Of a DNA stretch of 64,000 nt, positions 32,271 to 43,997 are shown one piece after another. Each line of letters begins with the position of its first letter. Position 1 is the first letter of the stretch. The DNA lies in contig JALUWO010000125.1 in the NCBI GenBank assembly GCA_027019405.1, positions 1-64,000 of the forward strand, written 5' to 3'. Below the pieces are notes generated by a model. It had not been told where the DNA came from, did no database searches, and saw nothing but the letters and a program-made list of their open reading frames with translations. This DNA is from Candidatus Altimarinota bacterium (GTDB lineage: Bacteria; Patescibacteriota; Gracilibacteria; BD1-5; UBA6164). Position numbers and translations under genes: made by a program.

Positions 32271-33974
32271 ATGGCTAAAAGACCAGAAGAAATTAAATAC
32301 ATAAATGATAAATTAAAAAAAGCACTAATTATAGAATCTGATTGAAAAAATACTTTAATTCCAATGAGTAAAGATATAAATCAAATTAAAGATACAATTA
32401 GTGATATTTTAGATTGTACTAATATATATCAAAAAATTCAAAATGAAGTAAAAGAAAGAAAAATATATAAACTTTGAGAAACTATAACAAAACATTTATT
32501 TTGAAGTATAGATAACTCTTTTTCTTATGAACAAAAAAGAGAAATAATAAAAAATAATATAATAAAAAAATTAAACTCTAAAAATAATATAGTTGTACTT
32601 ATAAATAAGAATAGAATTATAATTATTGATACTTGAAGAGAAAAAAATAAACCAAATCCAGAGAAAAGATTTAATTGATTCTCAAATGAAGATGTTGATT
32701 TATTTATTGAAAATAATTTACCTAAGAAATTTGAAGCAAAAGAAATATTAATTGAAATATTAGATGAAATAGATTTTAATAAAATGGATATAAAATCTAT
32801 AATATCTTTTATAAATAATGACTATAAATGATATTTATTACATTCATATATTTCAAAACTATCAAGTAAATATAAAATTGAAGAAGAAATATCAAAAGCT
32901 ATCTCATGAAAATTATTAAGAGAAAATTTCAATATAGCAAAAGAATATATTGCAAATATATTTTTTGATGAACTTTTAGAAAAAAGATTAAATCAAAAAA
33001 ATATATTAGAAGAAATAAAAAAAGAATTAGAAAATAAAACAGATAAACAAATAATAAAGATTAATTTTGAAAATTTTGATTTAAAAGATATATATAAAAA
33101 TTATCATTTATTATTAACTAATATAATTTATGATAAAATTCAAACTTTTTTTAATTCTCAACTCAAAATAGATAATTTCATAAAACAACAAATAATAAAA
33201 AACTATATTAAATATATATTAAAAACAACAGAAGAAAATTTAAAAAGTTTATTAGCAGAAAAATTAATAGAAAAAATTGTTGAAAATATAAATAATACAA
33301 ATGATAAAATTATATTTAAAAATATAATTAACATATTTAATTTATTATCAAAAAATAATCCAGAAATAAAGTTAAAATTTGATTGAAAATATTATGATTT
33401 AATAAAATTAAAAAATGAAATATGAAATATAAATTCTATAAATATAAGAAATGAAAATGATCTTAAAAAAATAAAATCATTAAAAGAAAAGTATAAAATT
33501 GATCATAAATATTCAAAAAAAGAAATACAAAAAAAGATTGATAAAAACATTAAAGAAATAAATAAATTATTAATAGATACAGAATATACAAATATTGATT
33601 GAAGAAATATTTCAACAATTGAATTAAAAGAAAAAATTCAAGAACTAAGAGATGAAGTATCAAAAATAGATATAAATATCAAAAAAATAAATTCAAATTT
33701 TGTAAAAAAGAATTTAAATATAATTCCTCTAAAAAGATTAGAAGAAAAAAAATCAAGAAGAGAAAAATTTATTATAAATATATTAAAAATAATAAAATTA
33801 TTAGAAGATAATAATAATCTAAAAAATTATATCAATAAACAAGAAGAAAATATAAATCAATTAAAGCAATTAGAAAAAAAAGAAAAAATTATACAAATTG
33901 AATTGAAAAATAATAATGATAAATTAAATGCTATGAAAGAACTTTTAGTTGAAATGATTAAAGAAATAATATAA
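32271..33974 (+). CDS. Large coiled-coil hypothetical protein (567 aa)
   Basis: ATG 32271 to TAA 33972-33974. The N-terminal 150 residues look globular (IVVLINKNRIIIIDTGREKNK, a beta pair). The middle is helical and Asn/Lys-rich. The last 170 residues are a near-continuous coiled coil (IQELRDEVSKIDINIKKINS and onward). Few TGA glycines, no membrane segment, no family recognised. A cytoplasmic structural role is possible. The 175-aa membrane-anchored gene begins 58 bp later on the same strand. Confidence 0.6.
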
Positions 33975-34032
33975 CTTTACAAAAACTAAAAAAAAAATAT
34001 TATTAAATAAATAATTAACAAAATATAATAAT

Positions 34033-34560
34033 ATGAGTAAAAACTTCCTAAAAAAATATGAAAATAAAAAAAGATTATCAAATATTACAATAATTGTATT
34101 AGCAATAATTATTGCTTTTTCAATTAACTTTTTCATTATAGATAATTCTCAAACTTGAATAAATCTAAAAACAAGTGTTTTAGATACAAAAAATATAGTA
34201 AATAAAGCTGATTTATATATAGAAAAAAATAATTCTAATTCTATAATACTAAGAAATTCAAAAAATTTAAAAAATACAAAATCATTAAGTTTTTCATTAA
34301 TTTATAATCCTGAAAACTTAAATATTAAAAAAATAAAATGTAATTCAAATGATTTAATTAAAATAGAAAACCAAGCTTGAATAAAAGCTATTATTATAAA
34401 TTATAATAAAGATATAAATATTCAAGCAAATACTAAAATATGTAATATAAATATAGAAAAGAAAAATAATAATCCTGAAGAGATTAATTTAATAAATTCA
34501 AACTTTACTGATAAAACTTGAGAAACATTTTTATTATCAACTTCTTGAATTACATTATAA
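34033..34560 (+). CDS. Membrane-anchored hypothetical protein (175 aa)
   Basis: One N-terminal membrane helix (ITIIVLAIIIAFSINFFII, about residues 18-36) follows a basic cytoplasmic stretch. The remaining 135 residues are outside, beta-like, with two cysteines (KCNSND, KICNINI). The layout resembles cohesin-like or pilin-assembly accessory proteins. Not recognised further. Confidence 0.55.
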
Positions 34561-34604
34561 AACATTCTTAGTTAAACTTAATTAGTTAGATAATCAATAA
34601 TTTT

Positions 34605-35447
34605 ATGCTTTTTGATACACATTGTCATCCAAATCTAGCAAAAACAAAAGATAAAAATCAAATAATAAAAAACTTCTTTGAACAAAACAAAGAAGCTTTT
34701 TTAAACTTTATATGAACTAATCCTCAAACAAACATAGAAGTATTAGAATTATCTAATAAATATAAAAATAGTTATTGTAGTATATGAATACATCCTTGTG
34801 ATATATATAATCTAGATTTAGAAAAAGAAATTTTAAGAATGGAAAATCTAATTCTAAATGACAAAAAAAAGAAAATAATTGCAATTTGAGAATGTTGACT
34901 TGATTATTATTGGTTAAAGCCTGAAAATGATGAAAAAATAGCAAAATATATTTCTGAAATACAACAAAAAGTTATAAAATTAAAAAAAGATTTACAAAAG
35001 ATATTTTTTAAAGCTCAAATAAAATTAGCTAAAAAATATAACTTACCAATTATTATTCATAATAGAGAAGCTAAAGATGATGTATTTGAAATTTTAGAAG
35101 AAACTTGATTTAAAAACTTTATTTTCCATTGTTATTCTGAAAATCTAGAATATGCTCAAACATTACTAGAATTATCTCCAAATTGTAAAATAAGTTTTTC
35201 CTGAATAGTAACTTTTAAAAATGCTAAAGAAGTTCAACAAACTGCTAAAAATATACCACTAAAAAATATTTTAGTAGAAACTGATTCTCCATATCTTACA
35301 CCTACTCCATTTAGAGGTAAACAAGAAAATGAACCTGCTTTTACTAAATATGTCTTAGAAAAAATTATAGAATTAAGAAGTGAAGATTCTAAAGAAATAG
35401 AAAAACAAATATTTAAAAATAGTTTAAAAGTTTTTAATATAAAATAA
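34605..35447 (+). CDS. tatD: TatD-family metal-dependent DNase
   Basis: 280 aa. Metal-site motifs: FDTHCHPNL (residues 3-11), IGIHPCDIYN, IAIGECGLDYYW (Glu ligand), PIIIHNREAKDD, FHCYSE and ILVETDSPYLTP with the final Asp. TatD enzymes are 3'-5' exonucleases acting on damaged DNA and RNA. It starts a close operon with SemiSWEET and the RNB nuclease (3 bp and 1 bp spacing). Confidence 0.93.
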
Positions 35448-35450
35448 AAA

Positions 35451-35708
35451 ATGAATAAATATACAGAAATAATATGAATGATAGCTGCTTTTTGAACCAC
35501 ATTTTCATTTTTACCACAAGCAATAAAAACAATTAAAACCAAAGATACAAAGTCACTATCCTTACCAATGTATATAATGTTTACAATTTGAGTATTTTTA
35601 TGGTTAATATATTGAATACAAATTAATTCTTTACCTGTAATATTAGCTAATGCATTAACTTTTATATTTGCATTAATTATATTAATATACAAAATAATCT
35701 ATAAATAA
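35451..35708 (+). CDS. SemiSWEET sugar transporter
   Basis: 85 aa with three membrane helices, the half-transporter size. AAFGTTFSFLPQAIKTIKTK (residues 12-31) has the PQ motif of the MtN3/SWEET family and KSLSLPMYIMFTIGVFLWL the second helix. It works as a dimer moving sugars by facilitated diffusion, an economical uptake route for a host-dependent cell. It sits between tatD and the RNB gene with gaps of 3 and 1 bp. Confidence 0.85.
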
Positions 35709-35709
35709 A

Positions 35710-37032
35710 ATGTCTATTGAAAAGTATACATCTTCTATAATAAGACCACATTCAAGAAAAATAATAACTCAAGCTGAAATTATAAAAGAAAAAGTTGAAA
35801 ATAATTTATTTATAGATGAAGCTCCTAAAAGAAAATTAATAGAATGAATAACAATTGATTGAGCTTGAAGTAGAGATTTAGATGATTGAGTATGGGCTGA
35901 AAAAACTTCATTTTGATATACACTTTTTGTTTCTATTTCAGATACATCTGAATTTATAAAACCTAATAGCATTATTGATAATTATGCTTTTAAAAGACCA
36001 AGCAGTATATACTTAAGTACTCATAATTATCATATGATTCCCAAAATATTATCAACTGATATTTTATCTTTAAATAATCATAAAGAAACTTTAACTCAAA
36101 CTCTTGAAGTAAACTTTGATAAAAATTATAATATAATAAATACTAATAATTTTGAATCAGTATTTTATAATAAAAATAGATATGATTATGAAGAATTTGA
36201 TTCAGATTTTTATAATCCAGAAAGCCAATATTTTGAAACATTACATATTTTATACAATATAAGCCAAGCATTAAAACAAAAAAGAATAAAAGCAGGAGCA
36301 AATCCATTATTTAGAGAATGTATTAGTATAAAAATAGATAAAAAATGTATAGAAAAAAAAGATAATATATGACAAGAAATAATATCAGAAATTGCTATTT
36401 TAAAAAATAGTATTGATGCAATAGAAGCATATAAAAATAAAACACCTATATTATTTAGATGATTCAAACCACAATTAAAAAATAAAATTACTTGAAATAT
36501 AAACTCAAATAGATGATTTTTTAATTTTAAACCAACATATCATTTATGATTTAAAAATCTTTTTTATACATATAATACATCTCCTATAAGAAGATACTCT
36601 GATATAATAAATCAAAGACAAATAAAATCAACAATAAGGTGAGAAAAGGAATTATATAATATAACTCAAATAAGAAATATTGCCTTAAAAATAAATACAA
36701 ATATAGAAAAAATTATATATTCACAAAAACAATATAATAAAGAAGTTTTTGAAAAAAGAAGTGAAAGATTATTAAAAAAATTAAAAGAAGATAACTTTGA
36801 AAATATATGAAGTTTATGAGAAAATACTTTTTTTCATTTAATAAGATATTTTATGTATTATAATAATTCATATTTTTCAAATGATAAAATAATAAATGAG
36901 ATATTATATAGATTAGAAAATAATTTGCTTGATAAAAAAACTATTTGATTATTAAAAAACTCTCCAAATAATATAGAAGGCATAAATATTTTTAAAGAAA
37001 TTATAAAAATAAAACAAAAATCTAAAAAATAA
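35710..37032 (+). CDS. RNB-domain ribonuclease (RNase II/R family), TGA-using copy
   Basis: 440 aa, shorter than RNase R or II because the cold-shock domains at the start and the S1 domain at the end are missing. The catalytic site ITIDGAGSRDLDDGV (residues 47-61) keeps all four Asp in the D-x5-D-x-DD spacing. SISDTSEFIKP follows, and the SPIRRYSDIINQRQI motif lies at about residue 302. It degrades RNA 3' to 5' and hydrolytically. Glycines are mostly TGA, as in its neighbours. A second RNB protein of exactly the same length, without TGA, is at 47325. Confidence 0.85.
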
Positions 37033-37066
37033 AAAGATAGTAAAAATTAATTTTTACTATCTTTTT
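37031..37066. terminator. Bidirectional terminator
   Basis: AAAAAGATAGTAAAAATT and its complement form a perfect stem with a T-run, between the RNB gene and the convergent 195-aa gene. The latter's stop codon (37057-37059) lies inside. Confidence 0.75.
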
Positions 37067-37644
37067 ATTTTTTTAAAAGCTTCCAAGTCACAAAAAGTCT
37101 TTTTAAAATCTTCTGGATTTCAATAATCTGCAAAATATTCTTCCCAATCATGATATCAAGCCTTTTTTCTAGCATGTTTAATAGGACACCAATATTTCTC
37201 TGTTCTACCTGCTATTTCTACTGCATATTGAACCACTCAATTAAAATATGAACAATACATACAATTTATTTTCTGTAAAATATTTAAATAAGCTAAATCC
37301 TTTCTATCAAAAACTATATAATCAGATCTTTTAACAAGAGGAATTTTATATAATCTAATAGCTGTTTCTTGATAAATAAATAAAAATAAATCTAAAATAA
37401 CAGCTGGAACTATCATAGCATAAATAAAAGGAATTGATAATACCTCCCTAACTCTAGCAGAAAAAATTGATTCTAAAATTGATTTTTTATATTTTTTAAA
37501 TTCCTTTACCTTATCCTTATTCCAAATAATTTTTCTACCCTCAATTTTAAAACCATATTTTTCTTTTAATTTTGCATATTCTTTCTTTAATTCAATTTTC
37601 TTTTGATCAATATCATGTAATAATTGATTTATTCTATTTCTCAT
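37057..37644 (-). CDS. Hypothetical membrane-associated protein (195 aa)
   Basis: An N-terminal coiled coil (residues 1-40) is followed by a hydrophobic segment (about residues 72-92, SIPFIYAMIVPAVILDLFLF). A Cys-containing region follows: NCMYCSYFNG, then WCPIKHARKKAW, possibly a zinc or metal site of two Cys pairs. The last part, WEEYFADYGNPEDFKK, resembles small cysteine membrane proteins seen widely in CPR genomes. Function unknown. Confidence 0.65.
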
Positions 37645-37675
37645 TTTATTATTTTTATTAAATTATTATTATAAA

Positions 37676-37700
37676 AAATCTAGATAAAAAATCTAGATTT
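37676..37700. terminator. Terminator downstream of the SSB-like gene
   Basis: AAATCTAGAT/ATCTAGATTT inverted repeat in a T/A-rich context. Confidence 0.65.
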
Positions 37701-37720
37701 AAATATTATGCACATATAGC

Positions 37721-38011
37721 TTAAAATGGTAAATCATCAACTGAAACTTCATCATTTTGATTATCATTTGAATCATTAACTTGTTTATTTGAAGTATTTT
37801 GATTATTATTTGGATTATATTCATTAAGTGTAAAATAATGAGTATCTCCATATTGACCTACTTCTCTTCTTTTACTCATAGTCATATTTACATAACCTTT
37901 TTCATTTGCATATTGTTGTAATTTTTCAACATTAAAACTCATATTAAAAAATTCTCAAAATTGTCAATTTATAGCTTTACAAGAAGCTCATTCAATATAT
38001 GTTTTTGCCAT
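37721..38011 (-). CDS. Small SSB-like protein with acidic DDLPF tail (96 aa)
   Basis: With TGA=Gly the frame extends upstream of Met-24 to ATG 38011, adding MAKTYIEGASCKAINGQFGE. Residues 1-70 have the beta-strand spacing of a small OB fold (SFNVEKLQQYANEKGYVNM, GQYGDTHYFTLNEY). A disordered Asn/Gln linker follows. The end, DEVSVDDLPF, closely resembles the SSB C-terminal tip (DDDIPF) that recruits repair and replication proteins. So it is probably a single-stranded-DNA-binding or SSB-mimic protein, inferred from the tail and the fold pattern. Confidence 0.6.
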
Positions 38012-38105
38012 ATCTTTTTATTATTAATTAAATTTAATTTATTATTATATTTTTACTAAAAATTGCAAAAATATCTTATTATTTTTTGTTAAAAACTAAT
38101 TTTTA

Positions 38106-39377
38106 TTATTTTTTCTTCTTATAATACCTCTTTTTTCAAGTTGATTTTCTAGTTTTTTTCTTGTATTTTTCTTTTCAATTTTCATCAAAATCTGTATATC
38201 AAAGTATTTTAGTTTTTGAAATAACCTCATTCTTATAATCTATATCTTCTTTTATATTTATTTTTTTATTTATAAGCTTTTCAATTTCTTTAAGTTTATC
38301 TTCCTCAGTTTTTGTACAAAAACTAATTGATATTCATTTTTTTCAAGCTCTACCTGTCCTTCAAATCCTATGAACATAAGTTTCAGACTCTTTAGGTAAA
38401 TTATAATTTATAACAAGAGATAATCAACTAACATCTAATCACCTAGAAGCTATATCAGTTGCAACTAAAACCTTTATATTTCAATCTTTTAAAGATTTTA
38501 AAACTCTTTGTCTAGCATTTTGTGATCTATTCCTATGAATATTATCTGCTGAAATTCAAGCAGTTTTTATATATTCTAAAATAAATTCTGTCTCATCTTT
38601 TGTTCTTACAAAAACAATTATTGATTTATATTCTTTTTGTTTAACTAAATATTGTAAAAGTTTTCTCCTATTACTACTTGATACCTTATAAACATATTGA
38701 TCTATATTTTCTGTAGTAGATGATACTTCTCATACACTAATAAATTCAGGATTGTTTAAAATTTCTTCAGATAATACTTTTATCCTTTGAGGCATAGTAG
38801 CAGAAAAAAGTAATGTTTGTCTATTTTCTGGAATTCTTTTTATTACTTTTTTTATATCATCTAAAAATCACATATCAAGCATAATATCTGCTTCATCAAG
38901 TACTAAATACTTAATATTTGAAAGTTTTATATATCATTGACCTATTAAATCTTCTAACCTTCAAGGAGTTGCAACTAAAATATCAACTCACTTTTGCAAA
39001 GCTTTCACTTGATGAAATTGATTTACTCATCAAAAAATAGTTGTAAGCTTAAAATTTGTATTTGTACAAAATGAAGATAAATTTTCTCAAATCTGAATAG
39101 CCAATTCTCTTGTTGGAACTATTATCAGTAATTGTAATATTCTTTTTGATTTTCAACTAGTATCTCATTTTTCTTTTCTTTGTTCATACATTTTATGAAT
39201 TAATGGTAAACCAAAAGCTAAAGTTTTTCAACTTCATGTTTGAGCTGTTGCCAATATATCCTTTCATTTTATAACAAAAGGAATTGTTTTTACTTGAATT
39301 TCTGTTGCCTTTTGAAAACCTTGTTTATCAAGTGCTTTTAATAAAGGATTACATAATCCCAAATCTATAAATTTCAT
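38106..39377 (-). CDS. DEAD-box RNA helicase
   Basis: 423 aa. Q-motif ATEIQVKTIP, motif I ATAQTGSGKT (both Gly of TGSG are TGA), Ia PTRELA, GG and TPGRLEDLIG, motif II LDEADIML, motif III SAT, then IVFVRTK, VATDIASRGLD and motif VI YVHRIGRTGRAG, ending in a Lys-rich RNA-binding tail. It unwinds RNA, for ribosome assembly or RNA decay in the cold. It is divergent from the cold-shock gene; the 170-bp space between them would hold both promoters. Confidence 0.95.
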
Positions 39378-39547
39378 TTAATCTAATTTTAATATTATTT
39401 TCTATATTATAACTAAATTAATATAAAAACCTAATTTTTAGCATAAATAAAATAAAAACTTGTAATTTTTTTTTATTTCATATACTATAAGTCAATTAAT
39501 TAAAAAAATAATTTAGTTAATGAATTTATTATTAACATATTCAAAAT

Positions 39548-39781
39548 ATGCAAGATACAACTAATGTATTACAAGGTACAATTAAAGTGTTAAAAGAAGG
39601 GTTTGGTTTTTTAAAAGTTGAATGAAATGATGATGTTTTCTTTCATGCTAATAACTTAGAAAATATTGATTTCAATGAGTTAAATGAAGGTGATACTCTT
39701 GAATTTGAAATTTGAGAAGGAAAAAATGGAAAATCACAAGCAGTTAATGTAAATATTGTTGAAGTAACTACTGCTGAATAA
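39548..39781 (+). CDS. Cold-shock domain protein
   Basis: 77 aa. GTIKVLKEGFGFLKVEGNDD (residues 10-29) has the RNP1-like aromatic patch, here FGFLKV rather than KGFGFI. VFFHANNL is the RNP2 motif. The OB fold ends GKSQAVNVNIVEV. It binds single-stranded RNA and melts secondary structure. It mixes GGT and TGA glycines. A GTTAAT/ATTAAC hairpin in the 5' leader (about 39513-39533) may control translation. Confidence 0.9.
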
Positions 39782-39792
39782 TCAAGAATATA

Positions 39793-39837
39793 AAAAAATA
39801 CTTTAGTTTTAATTAAAAAAACTAAAGTATTTTTTTA
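39793..39837. terminator. Bidirectional terminator
   Basis: AAAAATACTTTAGTTTT pairs with AAACTAAAGTATTTTT. It separates the cold-shock gene from convergent argS, whose stop is at its edge. Confidence 0.75.
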
Positions 39838-41871
39838 TATTCTTTCTGGAACCTGTATATGACAAATATTTAAAGCATTTGTTAATACTTTTGATACAGC
39901 TTTTGTAATAAATATTCTATGTGTAACTAATTTATCATTATTAATAACTCTATGAGAATTATAATAACTATTATAATATCTAGATAAAGTTAAAACAAAC
40001 TCAATTATAATAGCAGGATTAGAGTTTTCTGAAGCTTGTTTTACAACAAATGGAAATCTAGTTATTTCATTTAATATTTGTTTTTCTATATTATCTAAAC
40101 TTTCAAAATCTACATCTTCAAATTTTATCTCATCTAAGTTATCAATTTTTGCCAAAATACTATTAGCTCTAACTATAGAATACATAACATAAGCTCAACC
40201 AGATTCCTCAAAAGTTTCACAAGTTTTTTGTATATCACTACTTATTGCAACTGGATTTTTCTTATCTGATTTAATATCATTAAAAATAATTGAACCAATG
40301 GCCATTTTATAAGCAATACCTTCTATTTGTTCTCTTGTAAATTCAGTACTATTTTTATACTTATTTTTAAAAAATTCAATTGATTCTGTTATAAGTTTTA
40401 CTACATTTGAAGCTCAATCTCTACTACTTAATTTCTTTTTAGTTTTTGCATCTACATAAAAACCATGATAAATATGTTCAAATCAAATATTATCTAAACC
40501 TATTTTTTTTGCAGATTTAAATAATTTATCAAAATGTTCTCCCTGTTCTTGTCCTACTTCATATATAATTTTTTCTGGAGAGAAATTATCAGCTCTATAT
40601 TTTATAGCTGCTAAATCTCTAGTTGCATAAATAGAACTTTTATCTGCTTTCAAAACTACAAATCTTTCAAAATTATCAAGCAATACAACATAAGCTCAAA
40701 TATCTCTTAATATCTCTTCTTTTGTAGCTTCAAATATTTTCTCAGTTATTTCTTCTTTTTCTAATTTTTCTTTAAGTTTTTGAATATCTTTATCAGCTAA
40801 TTCTTGATTATATAATACTACCTTTCCTTGTTTTTCAAGATTTTCTATAAGCTCTACTCAAAGTGGAGCATAAAAACTTTCTCAAATTACATAATCATGA
40901 TGAATACCTAAAAGATTATAAAATTTTTCAAAATCAGCTAAACTCCATTTTACCATTTCTTCCCAAAGCTCTACTACCTGAGTATCTCCAGACTCTAATT
41001 TAGAAAATTTTTCTTTTGAAGCTTCTACATAATCATTATATGATTCTAAAAAATCAGAAAAACTTGATGTATCAAAATATTTTTCTAAATCATTTTTTGA
41101 ATTATTAAATTCTTCTTCAGATTTGCTAGATTTTTCAGCTTTTCTGTAAATAGTATAAATAAAAAACAATAAATCATTTTTATTTTTAAATTCTAGTAAT
41201 TGTTCTTGCCATCTTAAATATCACTCAATCAAAAAACCAAAACCTCCCCAATCATTTATATGATTTACTCTGTGAGTTGCATATCAATTTTTTTCATAAA
41301 TATTTGCCAAAACATGCCCTATGATTGTAGATCTAATATGCCCTGCATGTAAGTGTTTTGCTACATTTGGAGAACTATAATCTACAACTATATCTTTTGA
41401 TTTTTTTAAATCATTTTCTCAAAATTTTGAATCTTTTAAAAATACATCTTTTACAGATGAAAATAAAAAATTATCATTTAAACTAATATTTAAATAAATT
41501 CAAATTCAATCAATTTTTGAAATAATATTTTCTTTTACAAGTTTAGAATTATTTAAAAAATCAATAAGTTTAGGTACTACTTCCCTAACATAATCTTTTT
41601 TATACTTTTGCAATAAAGCTGGTATTTTTACACATAAATCAGCATCAAATTTATTTCTATCCACATAAGTTAATTCTAAATCATTTTTTGATTGTATTAC
41701 TTCATCAAAATCCTTTAAAACTCCAAAAAGATTATCTAAAAATAAATTAATAAAATAAGAATCAAAATTTACATATCAATCATCTTCTCTTTTTTTTCTT
41801 ATATCCTTTATTTTTTCTAAAGTTTGTTTATGTAAAGCATTATTTAAATCTTGTAATTTATTAGTTGTCAT
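39835..41871 (-). CDS. argS: Arginyl-tRNA synthetase
   Basis: 678 aa (longer than the usual 550-590). The N-terminal additional domain covers about residues 1-130. The class I HIGH equivalent is in [17 protein letters not shown] (about residues 167-183), followed by [12 protein letters not shown] helical insertion lies around residues 225-310, giving much of the extra length. [23 protein letters not shown] and LSSRDGA follow in ArgRS order, and the C-terminal DALR anticodon domain ends CHIQVPERI. Charges tRNA-Arg. Confidence 0.95.
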
Positions 41872-41940
41872 CTAAACATTATTATTTATAAAAATTTTTA
41901 CTATCTTAACAAAAAAAGTATTTTTTTCAATTTTAAAAAC

Positions 41941-43128
41941 TTATTTATTATTAAACAATTCTCAAAGTTTTGTTAATCAAGAAAAATCTGCTTTTATAAG
42001 TGCAAAAGAATCTGGATCATCAAATTTTTTGTATAAAAAATGAATTAAAGAAATTTGTGCTTCTTTTTTTACAAACTCAATTAATTTTTCTGTAAGTTTT
42101 ATTTTATCTTGTTTATTAGAACTATGAGCTCCATATTCTGTAATCCAAGTTTGTTTTGAACTATCTTGAAATTTAACTGCTTTATATCTTGCAATTCTAT
42201 TTTCAACATCTTTTAAAGTATCTCAAGTTGAATAAATATGATAAACAAAAGCATCAAAGTTTTTAGCATTATTCCCTACAATTTTATTCCAATCTTTTCA
42301 GTGCTTATTATTTATTTCTCTTCAAGTCATAACTACTCAAATTTTTACATTTGGAAAAGTTTGTTTTAATTTTTGAGTCCAAGAATTTAGGGTATTTACA
42401 TATTCTCTAGCAGTAGGAAACTTTTTTACATAATCACTATGTTTTTCTCAACTTAAATAAAACTCATTTCACATTTCTAAATATTCAATTTTTATTCATA
42501 AATTTTGAGCTTGTTTGAGCATTTTTATTTGATTATCTAAATCACTAGTAATCATATTTAGCACAAAAATAACTTTAGCATTTGTAGCTTTTTGCAATTT
42601 AGCCAAATCATTAAGCTTATGTGCTGTTCTATTTGGATTTTTAGTAGAAATTCATTTTTCCCAATCCCAATATTGAGATACAGTTCCTCCTGGGTATCTA
42701 ATAATATCAGTTTTTAATTCCTTAATTATTTCTATTTTTGTATTATCTAACTTAGGTAAAAATGACCAATTTATATTATATCAATATATTTTTTCATTTT
42801 TAGTAATATTTTTATAATACTCAATTTTTTGTTTTATTTTTTCTTGTAAATAATTTAAAATATTTACAAATTTTATAGAAGGTTTCTTTTTTTGTCTTAT
42901 ATCTTCTATTCTAGAATTTATTTTTTCTAAAATCAATATTTTTTTAGAATTTTCAGAATATTTATTATCCAATTTTTTATAAAATTTTTCTAAAAGTCCA
43001 TCTATTTTTGTTTGAATTTGTACTGGAACATGTGTATTTTTTTCAGCTTTTGTGAAAAATGTAGTTGTATAAAAACTAGTAAATAGTATTAAAAAAAATA
43101 TTGTTATTATTTTTAAAGTTTTTTTCAT
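41941..43128 (-). CDS. Secreted clan-A-like glycoside hydrolase (395 aa)
   Basis: A signal peptide (residues 5-30) is followed by a Lys-rich helical region to about residue 110. A TIM-barrel domain with IRYPGGTVSQYWDW, then YLEMGNEFYLSG (Asn-Glu acid/base pair at the end of strand 4) and WITEYGAHSS (nucleophile Glu in strand 7) fits clan GH-A, closest to GH39/GH79/arabinofuranosidase-type enzymes. Substrate unknown; a host or matrix polysaccharide is an inference. It is co-directional with the hemA-like gene, 28 bp downstream. Confidence 0.75.
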
Positions 43129-43156
43129 GGTATTAAATTTAAATATTAAAATTACA

Positions 43157-43993
43157 TTATTTATTAAAAAATTTTTGTTTATTTTCTTTATTTGAATTAT
43201 TTATATAATCCTTCATATTTGAAGTATACATATCTATATATAGAATCTTATCATCTATACTTAAATCCAATTTTAAGGCACATATATTTCAAATAGATAT
43301 ACATCTATTAGTATCTATAACTTTTTGCAATATATCTAAATAATTTTTATCAATATTTGTAGTAGCTATAAAAAGAGAAAAAGTGTTTAAATCTAATATA
43401 TAATCATTTAATTCATCAGGTGAAATAATATTTATTTTTTCATTATAATGCTTTAAATACTTCAATTTACTCCTTGAAACTATAGAAACTTTTCAAAAAT
43501 TTTTTAATGCTAAATCAAGTGAATCTTGAACCATAGCTCAAGAACCAATAAAAATTAGATTTTCTTTATTTTTATCTTTTTTTAAAATAAAATCCATTGC
43601 AAAATCTCAGTGATTTTGGGAAAATAAATCTTTTTTTAATCTTAAATCTAGTGCATTTTGAAAAGCTTTTGATAATAATATATATAGCTGATTATCTTTA
43701 TATTTATAATTTGATAAAATTTTATCTACTTGTGAAATAATAGCATCTTCAAACAAAATTTCAGAATTATATCATAAAACTACATCAAAAAAATGTTTAT
43801 AAATAGCTTCTTCTTCATCTAAAAAAACAAAATCTGCTTTTTCTAAAAAATCTAATTTTTCCAAACTATAAAATTCAACTCTATTACAAGTAAAAAGAGA
43901 AATTATTTTTTCATATTTTAAACTACTTGATTTTAATAAATCTAAATCAAGTTTTATCTTATTTTTTTTATATTCAGAAAAATAGCAATACAT
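43157..43993 (-). CDS. Truncated glutamyl-tRNA reductase-like protein
   Basis: 278 aa against about 420 for HemA. The catalytic region is recognisable: SLFTCNRVEFYSLE (residues 32-45), with the nucleophilic Cys at about residue 35, matching the STCNRTE motif. EEEAIYKHFFDVVLGYNSEI follows, then a Rossmann segment FIGSGAMVQDSLDLALKNFG (about residue 145-164) for NADPH. The first strand of the catalytic domain is short and the C-terminal dimerisation domain is absent. It lies 4 bp after gltX, so glutamyl-tRNA would be made and used by neighbouring genes. Whether it is active is uncertain. Confidence 0.65.
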
Positions 43994-43997
43994 ACTT

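Noticed and set aside
35234-35692. 152-aa minus-strand ORF over tatD and SemiSWEET
   Set aside because: Both plus-strand genes are clear families; the opposite frame has no support.
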